DNA of 48,752 bases, from positions 1 through 48,752 of the forward strand of contig CAAGMF010000242.1 in the NCBI GenBank assembly GCA_900770895.1, read 5' to 3'. The DNA is from an uncultured Mitsuokella sp. (GTDB lineage: Bacteria; Bacillota; Negativicutes; Selenomonadales; Selenomonadaceae). Shown piece by piece: positions 17,357 through 28,279 of the stretch; position 1 is the stretch's first letter; the number at the start of each line of letters is the position of its first letter. The position numbers and the translations under genes are program-made. The notes under the pieces are model-generated. The model was not told the DNA's origin. It searched no databases and saw only the letters and a list, made by a program, of their open reading frames with translations.

Positions 17357-18844
17357 TTGGAAATAGAGAATTTTGCGGAGCGCATGCAGCGCATATTGCT
17401 CGTAGCGCCGCTGTACCATCTCGGACGGCGGCAGTTTTTGTCGCGCCGTGACAGTAGTGTGAAGTATTCCGGCATGGAACTGGGACTGCTCATGCTGCTG
17501 TATTTTTTTGAGCAGATGTTAAGCGGGCGGCGACAAGCAGGCATCCGCGGTCTTGCCGAGTTTCTTCGGCGACAGACGCACGGGGAGCTCTTTGCGCAGG
17601 CGAGCGAATACGAACAGCTCGCCCGAGAGCTTGTGGCAGCGTTCCGGCCGACGAGCGGACGGCGCACACAGGCAGAGTTTTATGACTGGGAGCATCGGCA
17701 GACAGCCACGGTACAGTATTCTTACCTGCGGGCTGGAAAGGCGGATGTGGCGGCAAATGAGCAATACTATGTACTCGACGAGCAGGGACTCGAACTCATC
17801 TTCGCAACGAAGGAGTATTTCAGCGAGTATCAGCTCTCAATCAATCAGCTTATCCTGCGCAAGCAGCTCGAGCGAGGACAGTTCGCGCTGGCATTGCGAC
17901 AGATACAGGAAATGCGTCTCGATGTTGAGAATCTCGAGACGCGTATGGCACGCATACGCCGCGAGATTCACCGCAACATCATCTCAGAGGATACATTGGC
18001 TCGCTATCGCAAAATCGTCGATGACCTGAATCAGCGGCTCCAGAGCGAGGATAAGACATTCCGCGAGTTGAAGGAGTTCGTGCGGGAGACGCGAGACCGC
18101 GTGCGCGACAATGTCGATAAAGATCCGGAACGACGAGCCTACGAGAATATTGCAGAGGTCGAGCGGCGCCTTGATTTTGTGCATGGGATGCACAGCAAGC
18201 TGCTGCGTGCGGGGATACAACTCGGCACAGAGGCGCTCATAGCAGCTGAGGAATCGCTTTATTTCAATGGTGTCGACCGGTTCAATTTTCAGCAGGAAAT
18301 CACAAGCCGTATGTTTTCATCGCCTTTACCGCCCTGGAGTGCACGTCGGTTGGTGGAGCCGTTCCTCGAGCTCGAGCAAGTGCGCCTATGGTCGCCACTG
18401 GCGGTGTTCTTCCCGCAGCGGCTTGAGCGGCTGGCGGAGGAACGTCCCGAACTCGAATTTCCAGAAATCGGGGCAGAGGTACACGAAGAGAAAGAACTGG
18501 ATGCTGTGCAGGAGCGCTATGCGCTCATCATGCGGGTATTTCTCGCTTACCTCGATCAGATAGAAGCCGAGCGGACAACGTTAGGAGATTTTTGCCATTA
18601 TCTCGCACAAGGAAAGACGGACTGCCCACAGGACAAGCAATTCTTTCTCTTCTGGTTGTTGCTTCATCGCCAGCATGAGCTGCATATGAATGACGAAAGT
18701 ATCGGCGAGAAATCCCCTTACGCGCGTATATTGCAGGACTCGCCAGAGCTTGCATCCATCGTGGTCGTCGAGAATGGCCGCATACTGGATTTCCCGGATT
18801 TCACTATGAGTGACATGGATATCAGCATCAGGAGGTCTGACTAA
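17357..18844 (+). CDS. jetA: Wadjet kleisin-like subunit JetA
   Basis: A 495-residue protein assigned as JetA (MksF), the kleisin that bridges the heads of the JetC SMC dimer. The assignment rests on its place between JetD and JetB, its size, and its character: an N-terminal helical domain (about 1-120), then YDWEHRQTATVQYSYLRAG, ATKEYFSEYQLSINQLILRK and a long charged coiled coil (about 165-270). A C-terminal winged-helix-like part ends ILDFPDFTM. These features recall the DUF5716/JetA family of type II Wadjet rather than the DUF3375 form of type I; the subtype is inference. Translation appears to begin at TTG 17357, three bases after jetD. The stop overlaps the jetB ATG (TAATG). Confidence 0.85.
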   Translation: MEIENFAERMQRILLVAPLYHLGRRQFLSRRDSSVKYSGMELGLLMLLYFFEQMLSGRRQAGIRGLAEFLRRQTHGELFAQASEYEQLARELVAAFRPTSGRRTQAEFYDWEHRQTATVQYSYLRAGKADVAANEQYYVLDEQGLELIFATKEYFSEYQLSINQLILRKQLERGQFALALRQIQEMRLDVENLETRMARIRREIHRNIISEDTLARYRKIVDDLNQRLQSEDKTFRELKEFVRETRDRVRDNVDKDPERRAYENIAEVERRLDFVHGMHSKLLRAGIQLGTEALIAAEESLYFNGVDRFNFQQEITSRMFSSPLPPWSARRLVEPFLELEQVRLWSPLAVFFPQRLERLAEERPELEFPEIGAEVHEEKELDAVQERYALIMRVFLAYLDQIEAERTTLGDFCHYLAQGKTDCPQDKQFFLFWLLLHRQHELHMNDESIGEKSPYARILQDSPELASIVVVENGRILDFPDFTMSDMDISIRRSD

Positions 18845-19602
18845 TGGAGGTCGATATGAGCAAGGTCCAGCGGGCCTTTGAAATATATGCAGAGCTCGCG
18901 GCGCGTGGACGAACCAGGCGACTCGATGTACCGGAGCTCTGGGAGGATGACGATGTGAAGTTGCTGGTACAGCGCTTTGTCCAGCAGGTGCAGTGTGCAC
19001 TCATCGATGACTCGGAATACTACTACCTCATACCGCTGGCGTTGGAATCGCCGTTTCATATCAGCAATGATACGTTCAAAAAGGAAAATCTGCCTTCGCG
19101 CGCGGTAAACATGGATATATACCTCATGTATCTCACTATCATCGTGTTGTTTGGTTGCTTCTATGATAGCTATGAGACGAACGAACCGCTTGACTTCGTA
19201 ACGATTGATTTCTGGCTGGAGCAGATGAATCAGCGCATTGAGGCGCTCCATCGCCACGATGAGGCTGTATTGCGTCAGATGGAGCAAGCTTATGATTTCA
19301 ATTGGGTGGCGCTTATCCAGAAGTGGGAGGATATGGACAGCGTAAAGGAAACAGCACGGAAACAGGATAGTCGCACGAATAGTCGCGTAGCCTTCCTCAA
19401 TATGACACGGGATTTCCTCGTACGGCAGGGATTGGTGGAGGATATCGGCAATCAGGAACTGTCACTGACCGAAAAGGCGCGCATCATCATCAGCCGTTAC
19501 TACATGAGCGAGGAGCATGACCGCGGCATTTTGGACTTCATGTATGGGCTCGACCATGGAATGGAGAAAAAGAAGGAGGACGATCATGCCAGCCATCAGT
19601 AA
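18844..19602 (+). CDS. jetB: Wadjet KITE-like subunit JetB
   Basis: A 252-residue protein in the JetB (MksE) position. Such proteins bind the kleisin JetA as tandem winged-helix KITE subunits. Visible parts are an N-terminal helical region with VQRAFEIYAELAARG, a central segment (VNMDIYLMYLTIIVLFGCFYD) and a C-terminal winged-helix-like region ending LTEKARIIISRYYM. It is probably the DUF6063-type JetB found with type II systems; this is from memory of the families, not a search. AGGAGG lies 8 bases before the ATG, which overlaps the jetA stop. The last 17 bases overlap jetC, so all four subunits are translationally linked. Confidence 0.82.
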   Translation: MEVDMSKVQRAFEIYAELAARGRTRRLDVPELWEDDDVKLLVQRFVQQVQCALIDDSEYYYLIPLALESPFHISNDTFKKENLPSRAVNMDIYLMYLTIIVLFGCFYDSYETNEPLDFVTIDFWLEQMNQRIEALHRHDEAVLRQMEQAYDFNWVALIQKWEDMDSVKETARKQDSRTNSRVAFLNMTRDFLVRQGLVEDIGNQELSLTEKARIIISRYYMSEEHDRGILDFMYGLDHGMEKKKEDDHASHQ

Positions 19603-22600
19603 GATTCGCTTTACGAATCTCGTTTATGATAATGGAAACAAACGCTATATCGATACGACGTATGCATTCGATGGCGAAAACGGCATCCTGCTGCTCGAGA
19701 ATGGCGGTGGCAAGACGGTATTCGTTCAGTCGCTCATACAGGCTGTTCTGCCGCGCAAGATGGTGGCCCAGCGCAAGATCCAGGAGACGCTGATGTTGAA
19801 CAATTCGGCTGCACACATTGCTGTCGAGTGGATACTGGAGGATGAACCGCGCCGCTATGGCGTGACGGCTGTGACATTATTCCTGAACAGCAAAGACCAG
19901 CTAAGCAGTCAGGAATTTGCCATGGAGTATGATGCGGATTCGGAGCTTACGATTGCAGAGCTGCCTTTCGTACAGCATGAGCGAGGCAAGTCCCGGCCTG
20001 CCACGCGCGAAGAGATGGCAAATTTTTTCCGTGCAACGGCTGCAGAATCGATGCGGGCGCGTTTTTTCTCGGAGAATGATACTCTGATCGCCTATGATGA
20101 GTACATCGAGAAGCATTTCAAGATCGTGGCTTCCGAGTGGAACAAGATTGCGGCCATCAATTCGGACGAAGGCGGTGTGGAGGCCTATTTCGAAAACTGT
20201 CGTACGACGAATGAGCTCATCGACCGGTTGCTCGTCCCTACGGTGGAAGAGGGACTGGCAGCCAGCCGCGGTCAGCAGGATACGGGCAACGGTTTTGTTC
20301 AGCTCTTTGCTGACCAGCGAGAGCATTTCAAGCAGCAGCGGCGGCTTAAAGTCCGCATCGAGGAGATGCAGGGCGTGCTGGCGGAGCTCGCTAAATTCAC
20401 GGCCGTGAAGCAGCTCGAGGAACAGGCGAGGCAAAAGCTCATGAGTTTCAACAGCAAGCTCAAATCGTATCAGACGCTTGTGCAGGAAACGGCTGCAAAG
20501 CGAGCGGAAGAGGCGGAACAGCTTGCAGAGCAATTGCAATCGCTAGTTGAGGCCGGCGATTGCAACGCACAGGCTCAGCTAGCCTGTCGCGTGGCTGAAG
20601 CCCAAGCAAGGCGCCAGGTGGCCGAGGCAGAGTTCAAAGCGGCTCGATCACGTGAAGAAGACACACTGGCGCAGATTACCACACTAGGCACGGAGCGGGA
20701 TAATCTGCAGATAGCAGCATACCGCAGGGAATGGAAACAGGCGAGCCAGAAAACGGAACAATGTCAGGCGGCACTTGCCGAACTCGACAAGAATCCAACG
20801 ATACAGGAGTATAGAGAACGTCTTGAGATCAACAGCCGTGAGTTACATGGCTACTTTGTTGCAGCTGAAGATGTGCTCGACCAACAGCGTGCCGTGCTGC
20901 AGGCACAGCAAAGTGATAATCAGAGCGAGTTAGCGGAACTGGCTGGCAGGCTGCGCGATAGCCGGAAGCAACGCGGACGCCTCGAACATGAGATTGGCCG
21001 GCAGGAAGGCCAGCTTACGCAGCTGTTGCAACAGCTCGAGCATATGGAGCAAACACTGTTCCCCGACGCCATGCATCAGGACATCGGGCAACAGGCTGAC
21101 ATATGGCAACAGGAGCTCGAACATCAGACGAAGCAGGAACGGGACTACCAGGCGAATGTCGAATTCTTTAGTCAGCAGAAAACGGTAGCCGTTAAAGATT
21201 TGGCGCAAGGGCGCAAGGAGCTCGATGACCATCGGGCGACTGCAGCAGCGAATGACAGCAAGCTCAAAGCCATAGAATCCCATGGTGCCATACTGCTCAA
21301 ACAATTTGCCCTCTGGCCTGCAGGGGCACAGGCAGTCGGCGATGTAGCCGATATATATCGCCGCCGGGAGATGTTGCGCGCGCAACTCGGTGATGAGCTG
21401 GTGCAACTCGAAGCGGCTGGCCGGAAGCTCGATGACGAGCGACGGCGGGCTCATCGCTGGATCGATCTTTACGATGGTCAGGCAGAGTTCGTGGCCGACC
21501 CGCGCCTGCTCGAGCTTGTCGAAGAGTGGAATCAGGACTTCACCTATCTGAAGACAGGAGCCGAGATCTATCAGATTTATGCCGGGCGAGAAGGTATGGA
21601 TCCGATCGAGCTCTATCAGCGCTATCCATGGTGGGCTGTCTCGGTCATCACACTTGCTGACGAAGCGGACGCTTTGGCCGCGCGCCTGCAGCGGGTGGCG
21701 GGAGAACTGTTCCAGCCGGTAATCGTTCTGACCGATAAGGAGCTGCGCACCATCGGCGAGAGCGAGAGTCTGGCGTCGGCCGCATGGGCAGCACAGCCCC
21801 AGCGTGCAGTCATACCAGACTATTGGCAGAATGTTCAGCCTGAGCAGTTTGCGACTTGGCTCACTGACCAACGCAAACGGGCAGCTGCGGCCGATCAGGC
21901 ATTGACTGAGAACGACCAGCAACGTCATCAGGTGAGTCGTCTGTTCGACGACTTGCAGGATTTCGTACAGCATCACCCTTATGATGACTATCGGACGGCC
22001 CGTGAGACGCGCGAAGAAGAACAACGGCAGATAGAGGTGCTTGAACGTCGTATACACGCTGATGAGGACTCGCTCAAAACCTGCGAAACGGAACTGGATA
22101 AGTTGCGGGCAAATCTGACTCAGTTGCATGATCGCAAGCGCGAGCTTCAGGAACAGTTGCGGGCTGTGAAGCGCTATGTCGATTTGCAGACGGAGCAACA
22201 ATCACTGTATCATCAGATGGAGGAAATGAAACAAACACTCGCAGCTCATGACGCAGATCTGGCACGCCTGGAGAAGCAGCGCGAAACTCTTTTTCAACAG
22301 AAAACCAAGCTTGCAGAGGATGTGGCCGCTACAGAAGCCCGGCGTCAGAGCTTGCATGAGCGTCTCTATTGGCGCGAAGTACAGGAGGTCGATCCGCAGC
22401 CGACTGAGCTTAGTTATGAAACACTCGCCGATCAGCGGCGCGAGCTTCAGAATCGTCTCGACGGTTTTGCCGCTGATCGTGGCCGACTCGACAGCGATTA
22501 CCAGAATGCCCGTGAGAAAATGGAGCGGTTGCAACGGGACATGCAGAATCTGCGTGATCAGACGGAATATGAACTCGATGAAGCTTATCCCTATCCACCT

Positions 22601-24046
22601 GACGGTGCGGTACGCCTCGCTCAGCTACGTCAGCAGGAAAAGCCCCTCAAGAAACTAGTGCGGGAACAGGGAGCTGCTACGGAGTCTGCCAAAACCAAGT
22701 ATGACACGGCCGTTGGCTGCGTTGAGAGCGAGCTTGGCAGATATCATGAGCAATATAAGGAACTCATTACCTTTACGGAGCCCCTCGATGCAGTACGCCA
22801 TCGCCTGCAACAGGAGCGGCATGAGATTGATGAGCGCGAACGGCAAACGGAAGAGGCCGCTTCGCAGAACGAGCAACAGTGCGACGAGCTCGCTCAGTTG
22901 CTGAAAAATCTTGAAATCAAAAACGAACGGCTCGGCTTTGCCATTGATGAAGTGCCAGCCGCCATTGTCGAAACCTGGGATGATCCGAAAGCTGAGGATC
23001 TCCGTCAGACTATAGCTCCATGCCTGCGTGCGGCTGAGGAGGAAAAGAAGCAGTTACAAGAGCAGCAACAAGCTTGTGAAAAACAAGCCCAGGACTTTGT
23101 GACATACTGTGAGCAACAGGTCGGAGAGGAACGCATGCGGCGTAATATGGTCGATGGAATCCGCAGCAAGCAGCACTATCAGGAATATCTGGACTGGCAA
23201 AACAATAGTCGGCAACGCATACAGGCGGCAATCAGCCTCAGCGAATCTGAACGCCAGAGCCACTATCAGCATATGGAGCAACTCGTCGAGCATATGAGTC
23301 TCTATCTGCAGGAGATAGGACATGGCCTCGGCGAGTTGGCGAATCGCACACGCATCCGCATCGGTGAGAATGTCAGGAATATCTATACCATTGCGTTGCC
23401 CGAATGGGATGATGCGCTGGCCCGTACAAGCATCCGCAAATATCTCGAGGATCTCGCTATACGTCTTGATTCCGATAACTATTGCGATGAGAGTGGCCAT
23501 GAGGACAGTGCCAAGGTGCAGGAGTACCTTGGTAAAGTACTGCGCACGCAACAGGTGCTGGGCTGTGTCTATGGCAACCAGGCCATCAAAGTACGTTGCC
23601 GCAAAGCTGCCGGCGGTCACACATTTTCCGAGCGTGCGCACGCTTGGGAAGAGTCAAATAAGTGGTCCGGAGCCGAGCGGTGGAGCAAGAATATGGCGCT
23701 CTTTCTCGGCTGTCTGAGCTACCTCTCTGAAAAGCGCTGTCATCTGCGGCGCACGAAACACAACAATCGCGTCGTCGTGGCTGATAATCCCTTTGGCAAA
23801 GCATCCAGCGACCATGTACTCGAACCGGTATTCTACATTGCCCAGCAGCTTGGTTTCCAGATTATCGCGCTTACTGCGCATCAGGAGGGAAACTTCATCC
23901 GCAAATATTTCCCCGTAGTCTACAGCTGTCGTTTCGCGGAACTCGCCACGGGCCAGGGAAAAGTCCTGCAACCAGAGCGGGTCATAGAAACCGCCTTTCT
24001 TGAAGAGAAACAACCGAAGCGATTGGTCATGCGGGAAAAGGAATGA
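19586..24046 (+). CDS. jetC: Wadjet SMC-like ATPase JetC
   Basis: A 1486-residue SMC-like ATPase, JetC (MksB), the DNA loop-extruding motor of Wadjet. The start is the ATG at 19586 (MPAISKIRFTNLVYDNGN), with AAGGAGG 6 bases ahead, inside the end of jetB. Walker A is degenerate but recognisable as LENGGGKT (residues 37-44), like other MksB/JetC proteins. Two long Gln/Glu/Arg-rich coiled-coil arms (about 270-560 and 730-1230) flank a central hinge-like globular region (about 580-720). The C-terminal head carries Walker B RVVVADNPFG (Asp1400), then EPVFYIAQQLGFQIIALTAH. No frameshift is visible, so the motor appears intact. Works as a dimer with JetA/JetB; plasmid cleavage is by JetD. Confidence 0.92.
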   Translation: MPAISKIRFTNLVYDNGNKRYIDTTYAFDGENGILLLENGGGKTVFVQSLIQAVLPRKMVAQRKIQETLMLNNSAAHIAVEWILEDEPRRYGVTAVTLFLNSKDQLSSQEFAMEYDADSELTIAELPFVQHERGKSRPATREEMANFFRATAAESMRARFFSENDTLIAYDEYIEKHFKIVASEWNKIAAINSDEGGVEAYFENCRTTNELIDRLLVPTVEEGLAASRGQQDTGNGFVQLFADQREHFKQQRRLKVRIEEMQGVLAELAKFTAVKQLEEQARQKLMSFNSKLKSYQTLVQETAAKRAEEAEQLAEQLQSLVEAGDCNAQAQLACRVAEAQARRQVAEAEFKAARSREEDTLAQITTLGTERDNLQIAAYRREWKQASQKTEQCQAALAELDKNPTIQEYRERLEINSRELHGYFVAAEDVLDQQRAVLQAQQSDNQSELAELAGRLRDSRKQRGRLEHEIGRQEGQLTQLLQQLEHMEQTLFPDAMHQDIGQQADIWQQELEHQTKQERDYQANVEFFSQQKTVAVKDLAQGRKELDDHRATAAANDSKLKAIESHGAILLKQFALWPAGAQAVGDVADIYRRREMLRAQLGDELVQLEAAGRKLDDERRRAHRWIDLYDGQAEFVADPRLLELVEEWNQDFTYLKTGAEIYQIYAGREGMDPIELYQRYPWWAVSVITLADEADALAARLQRVAGELFQPVIVLTDKELRTIGESESLASAAWAAQPQRAVIPDYWQNVQPEQFATWLTDQRKRAAAADQALTENDQQRHQVSRLFDDLQDFVQHHPYDDYRTARETREEEQRQIEVLERRIHADEDSLKTCETELDKLRANLTQLHDRKRELQEQLRAVKRYVDLQTEQQSLYHQMEEMKQTLAAHDADLARLEKQRETLFQQKTKLAEDVAATEARRQSLHERLYWREVQEVDPQPTELSYETLADQRRELQNRLDGFAADRGRLDSDYQNAREKMERLQRDMQNLRDQTEYELDEAYPYPPDGAVRLAQLRQQEKPLKKLVREQGAATESAKTKYDTAVGCVESELGRYHEQYKELITFTEPLDAVRHRLQQERHEIDERERQTEEAASQNEQQCDELAQLLKNLEIKNERLGFAIDEVPAAIVETWDDPKAEDLRQTIAPCLRAAEEEKKQLQEQQQACEKQAQDFVTYCEQQVGEERMRRNMVDGIRSKQHYQEYLDWQNNSRQRIQAAISLSESERQSHYQHMEQLVEHMSLYLQEIGHGLGELANRTRIRIGENVRNIYTIALPEWDDALARTSIRKYLEDLAIRLDSDNYCDESGHEDSAKVQEYLGKVLRTQQVLGCVYGNQAIKVRCRKAAGGHTFSERAHAWEESNKWSGAERWSKNMALFLGCLSYLSEKRCHLRRTKHNNRVVVADNPFGKASSDHVLEPVFYIAQQLGFQIIALTAHQEGNFIRKYFPVVYSCRFAELATGQGKVLQPERVIETAFLEEKQPKRLVMREKE

Positions 24047-24085
24047 ATATCTTATAAAAAATTAAAAAACTTGCTTAGCAAAATC

Positions 24086-24113
24086 TTGACTTTTTGACTT
24101 TTTGCGTTATAAT
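24086..24113 (+). promoter_or_regulatory. Promoter of clpB
   Basis: TTGACT (24086-24091) and TATAAT (24108-24113) are separated by 16 bases. A second TTGACT overlaps the spacer. Transcription should begin near 24120. Confidence 0.75.
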
Positions 24114-24121
24114 ATAACTGA

Positions 24122-24142
24122 AATCAGGAAAAAGTCCTGATT
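24122..24142. promoter_or_regulatory. Inverted repeat at the clpB transcription start
   Basis: AATCAGGA (24122-24129) and TCCTGATT (24135-24142) form a perfect 8-base inverted repeat with a 5-base spacer, immediately downstream of the predicted start site. It does not match CIRCE (HrcA) or the CtsR heptad repeat. It could be an operator or a 5' RNA hairpin controlling clpB. Confidence 0.5.
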
Positions 24143-24186
24143 CCTACCATATAGATAAGCAAAAAGCAAAACGGAGGATATAAATC

Positions 24187-26757
<2,571 letters not shown>

Positions 26758-26793
26758 GTTTCATAATTGTAGAAATATGTTTCGTTAAAGAAT

Positions 26794-26827
26794 GGGAGAC
26801 TGTAACCAGGGATCGGGTATGGTCTCC
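26794..26827 (+). terminator. Possible hairpin after clpB
   Basis: GGAGAC (26795-26800) can pair with GTCTCC (26822-26827), with partial inner pairing. The T-run behind is poor, so it may attenuate rather than end transcription before the 52-residue ORF. Confidence 0.35.
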
Positions 26828-26854
26828 TGTTCCTGTTTCAAAAGGAGGTAGATC

Positions 26855-27013
26855 ATGCTGCAGATAGAAAAAGTGCGGGCAGCCCTCACGGCTGTGAAAG
26901 AATGTTGCGGGCATTGCGATATATGTTCGCCAAGCTGTCCGATATTCATAGCGAAGCGTGCTCTTTCCTCTCTTTATGACGACCTCGAGGCGGCTGAAGA
27001 GACAAATAAATAG
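26855..27013 (+). CDS. Small Cys-rich protein
   Basis: A 52-residue ORF with an excellent ribosome binding site (AAAGGAGG, 6 bases before the ATG at 26855). The central segment CCGHCDICSPSCPIF holds five cysteines and a histidine in a CxxC-x3-C spacing suited to zinc or iron-sulfur binding. Flanks are a short amphipathic N-terminal helix (LQIEKVRAALTAVKE) and an acidic tail. No signal peptide. It begins about 100 bases after clpB and could be read from the clpB transcript. I know no family for it. The spacing resembles metal-binding knuckles but no function is claimed. Confidence 0.6.
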   Translation: MLQIEKVRAALTAVKECCGHCDICSPSCPIFIAKRALSSLYDDLEAAEETNK

Positions 27014-27078
27014 AATTTCATGACTATGCGTTTAGATACAGTTATTTCAGAACATGTTTTCTAAGAGGGTACATAGTC

Positions 27079-27107
27079 TTGACAGTATAAACATGAGCGT
27101 GTATGAT
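27079..27107 (+). promoter_or_regulatory. Promoter of trpF
   Basis: TTGACA (27079-27084) and TATGAT (27102-27107) with 17 bases between, giving a leader of about 85 bases without obvious riboswitch or leader-peptide structure. Confidence 0.7.
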
Positions 27108-27200
27108 TATGGCAAGGTTTACAATTTAGTGGTATAAATATGCGAAGCCATATTTTAGATGTACAAGTGAGCAAGTGTTTTTTAGGAAAGGAGGACATTC

Positions 27201-27824
27201 ATGCTGGTCAAAATGTGCGGATTTTCTAACTACGAGGACGCGCGTAGTGCAGAAAAATCAGGAGCTGCTTTTGTCGGGTTCATGTTTTGGCCCTCTAGCA
27301 AGCGCTATGTAGCTCCTGAGACAGTGGCTGATATCATACAGCATCTCGGCCGCATCCGCAAGGTGGGGGTCTTTGTCGATGAAGATCCGGAGGTCGTGAA
27401 CAGGATCGCTGAGCAATGCCAGCTTGATTATGTCCAGCTGCATGGGCATGAGCCGATTGATTATGCAAAGAAGATAGACTATCCCATAATCAAGGCGTTT
27501 CGCTATGGGGATGATTTTACGCCGGAGGCGGCGAATGAATATCCCTGTGAGCTGGTACTGATTGATAAGGGGAACAAGGCCGCGCCAGGTGGAGCTGGAG
27601 AGGTTTTTGACTGGCGGCAGGCCGCCCCTGAAATAAAGAAAGTGAAACGGGGGGTAATTGTTGCTGGGGGCATAAACAGCAGCAATGTCGCCGACGTATA
27701 TCGCATCCTTCATCCCTTCGCAGTCGATGCTTCCAGTGGCCTCGAGACAGACGGGTCCAAGGATATAAAGAAGATTAAGGCATTTATGCGAGTGGTCAAG
27801 AACCTGGATAATTGGGAAATCTGA
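27201..27824 (+). CDS. trpF: Phosphoribosylanthranilate isomerase
   Basis: A 207-residue TIM-barrel isomerase of the TrpF family, which converts N-(5-phosphoribosyl)anthranilate to the carboxyphenylamino-deoxyribulose phosphate in tryptophan synthesis. Hallmarks: VKMCGF with the catalytic Cys at the end of strand 1, GFMFWPSSKRYV, VGVFVD, the DYVQLHG strand and the phosphate-binding VAGGINSSNV and DASSGLE. AAAGGAGG lies 6 bases before the ATG. No other trp gene is nearby, and it has its own promoter. It may serve a dispersed pathway or have acquired another barrel function; the catalytic residues look intact. A small hypothetical gene follows 55 bases downstream. Confidence 0.93.
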   Translation: MLVKMCGFSNYEDARSAEKSGAAFVGFMFWPSSKRYVAPETVADIIQHLGRIRKVGVFVDEDPEVVNRIAEQCQLDYVQLHGHEPIDYAKKIDYPIIKAFRYGDDFTPEAANEYPCELVLIDKGNKAAPGGAGEVFDWRQAAPEIKKVKRGVIVAGGINSSNVADVYRILHPFAVDASSGLETDGSKDIKKIKAFMRVVKNLDNWEI

Positions 27825-27879
27825 CCCTTGGCAATCTGCCCGTATACAAAGCTGATGAAGTCATAGAGACGATAGAGGA

Positions 27880-28173
27880 ATGGGAGATGACCTTGCTGTG
27901 GTAGTGGATAGTGAACGTGGCCAGCAAAAGCCGTTGACAGTCGAGGAATTGGCCCGGATACACAGATCCAACCGTCCTGAAAAGCCGCGGTCTCCGCAGG
28001 AGATAAGGGCTCGCTATGACCTGGACCGCAAGGAGTATCAGCAACTCATGAGTCAGAAGCAGGACAATCGTGAGCAGCGTCTGATGCTTTATGCTGAGAT
28101 AAAGGTTCTAGGCTGGTGCATGGGGCGCGAGGAAGCGAAAGTCATAAAAGAAATAAATACACCTGTACGTTGA
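27880..28173 (+). CDS. Hypothetical protein
   Basis: A 97-residue soluble, highly charged protein with no family I recognise. The ATG at 27880 has only AGAGGA immediately before it, so a later start (GTG 27898 behind GGGAG) is possible. The middle is Arg/Pro-rich (SNRPEKPRSPQEIRARYDL), followed by a helical Gln/Lys-rich stretch (RKEYQQLMSQKQDNREQRLM). It lies between trpF and a strong terminator in the same direction, so the two are probably co-transcribed. Codon use is like its neighbours. Confidence 0.6.
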   Translation: MGDDLAVVVDSERGQQKPLTVEELARIHRSNRPEKPRSPQEIRARYDLDRKEYQQLMSQKQDNREQRLMLYAEIKVLGWCMGREEAKVIKEINTPVR

Positions 28174-28190
28174 TTCGGACGACACAGAGA

Positions 28191-28239
28191 GGCTCCATAG
28201 CTAGATTATTGCATGATCGATATATGGAGCCTTTTCTTT
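28191..28239 (+). terminator. Terminator of the trpF unit
   Basis: GGCTCCATA (28191-28199) pairs perfectly with TATGGAGCC (28223-28231), followed by TTTTCTTTT. Confidence 0.85.
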
Positions 28240-28279
28240 TGGTCTTTATGAGAATACTCACACGATAGGATCTGAGATA

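Noticed and set aside
20930..22201. A 423-codon open frame antisense to the jetC coiled coil
   Set aside because: Arises from the repetitive Gln/Glu/Arg codons of the coiled coil read backwards; not protein-like.
16271..24046. Reading the four genes as a chromosomal MukBEF or plain SMC-ScpAB condensin
   Set aside because: The Toprim nuclease JetD with intact metal ligands and the compact single operon fit the Wadjet/MksBEFG type instead.
24086..24104. CtsR box in the clpB promoter (TTGACTTTTTGACTT)
   Set aside because: The two TGAC units are 8 bases apart, whereas the CtsR heptad repeat has a 10-base period; also no ctsR gene nearby.
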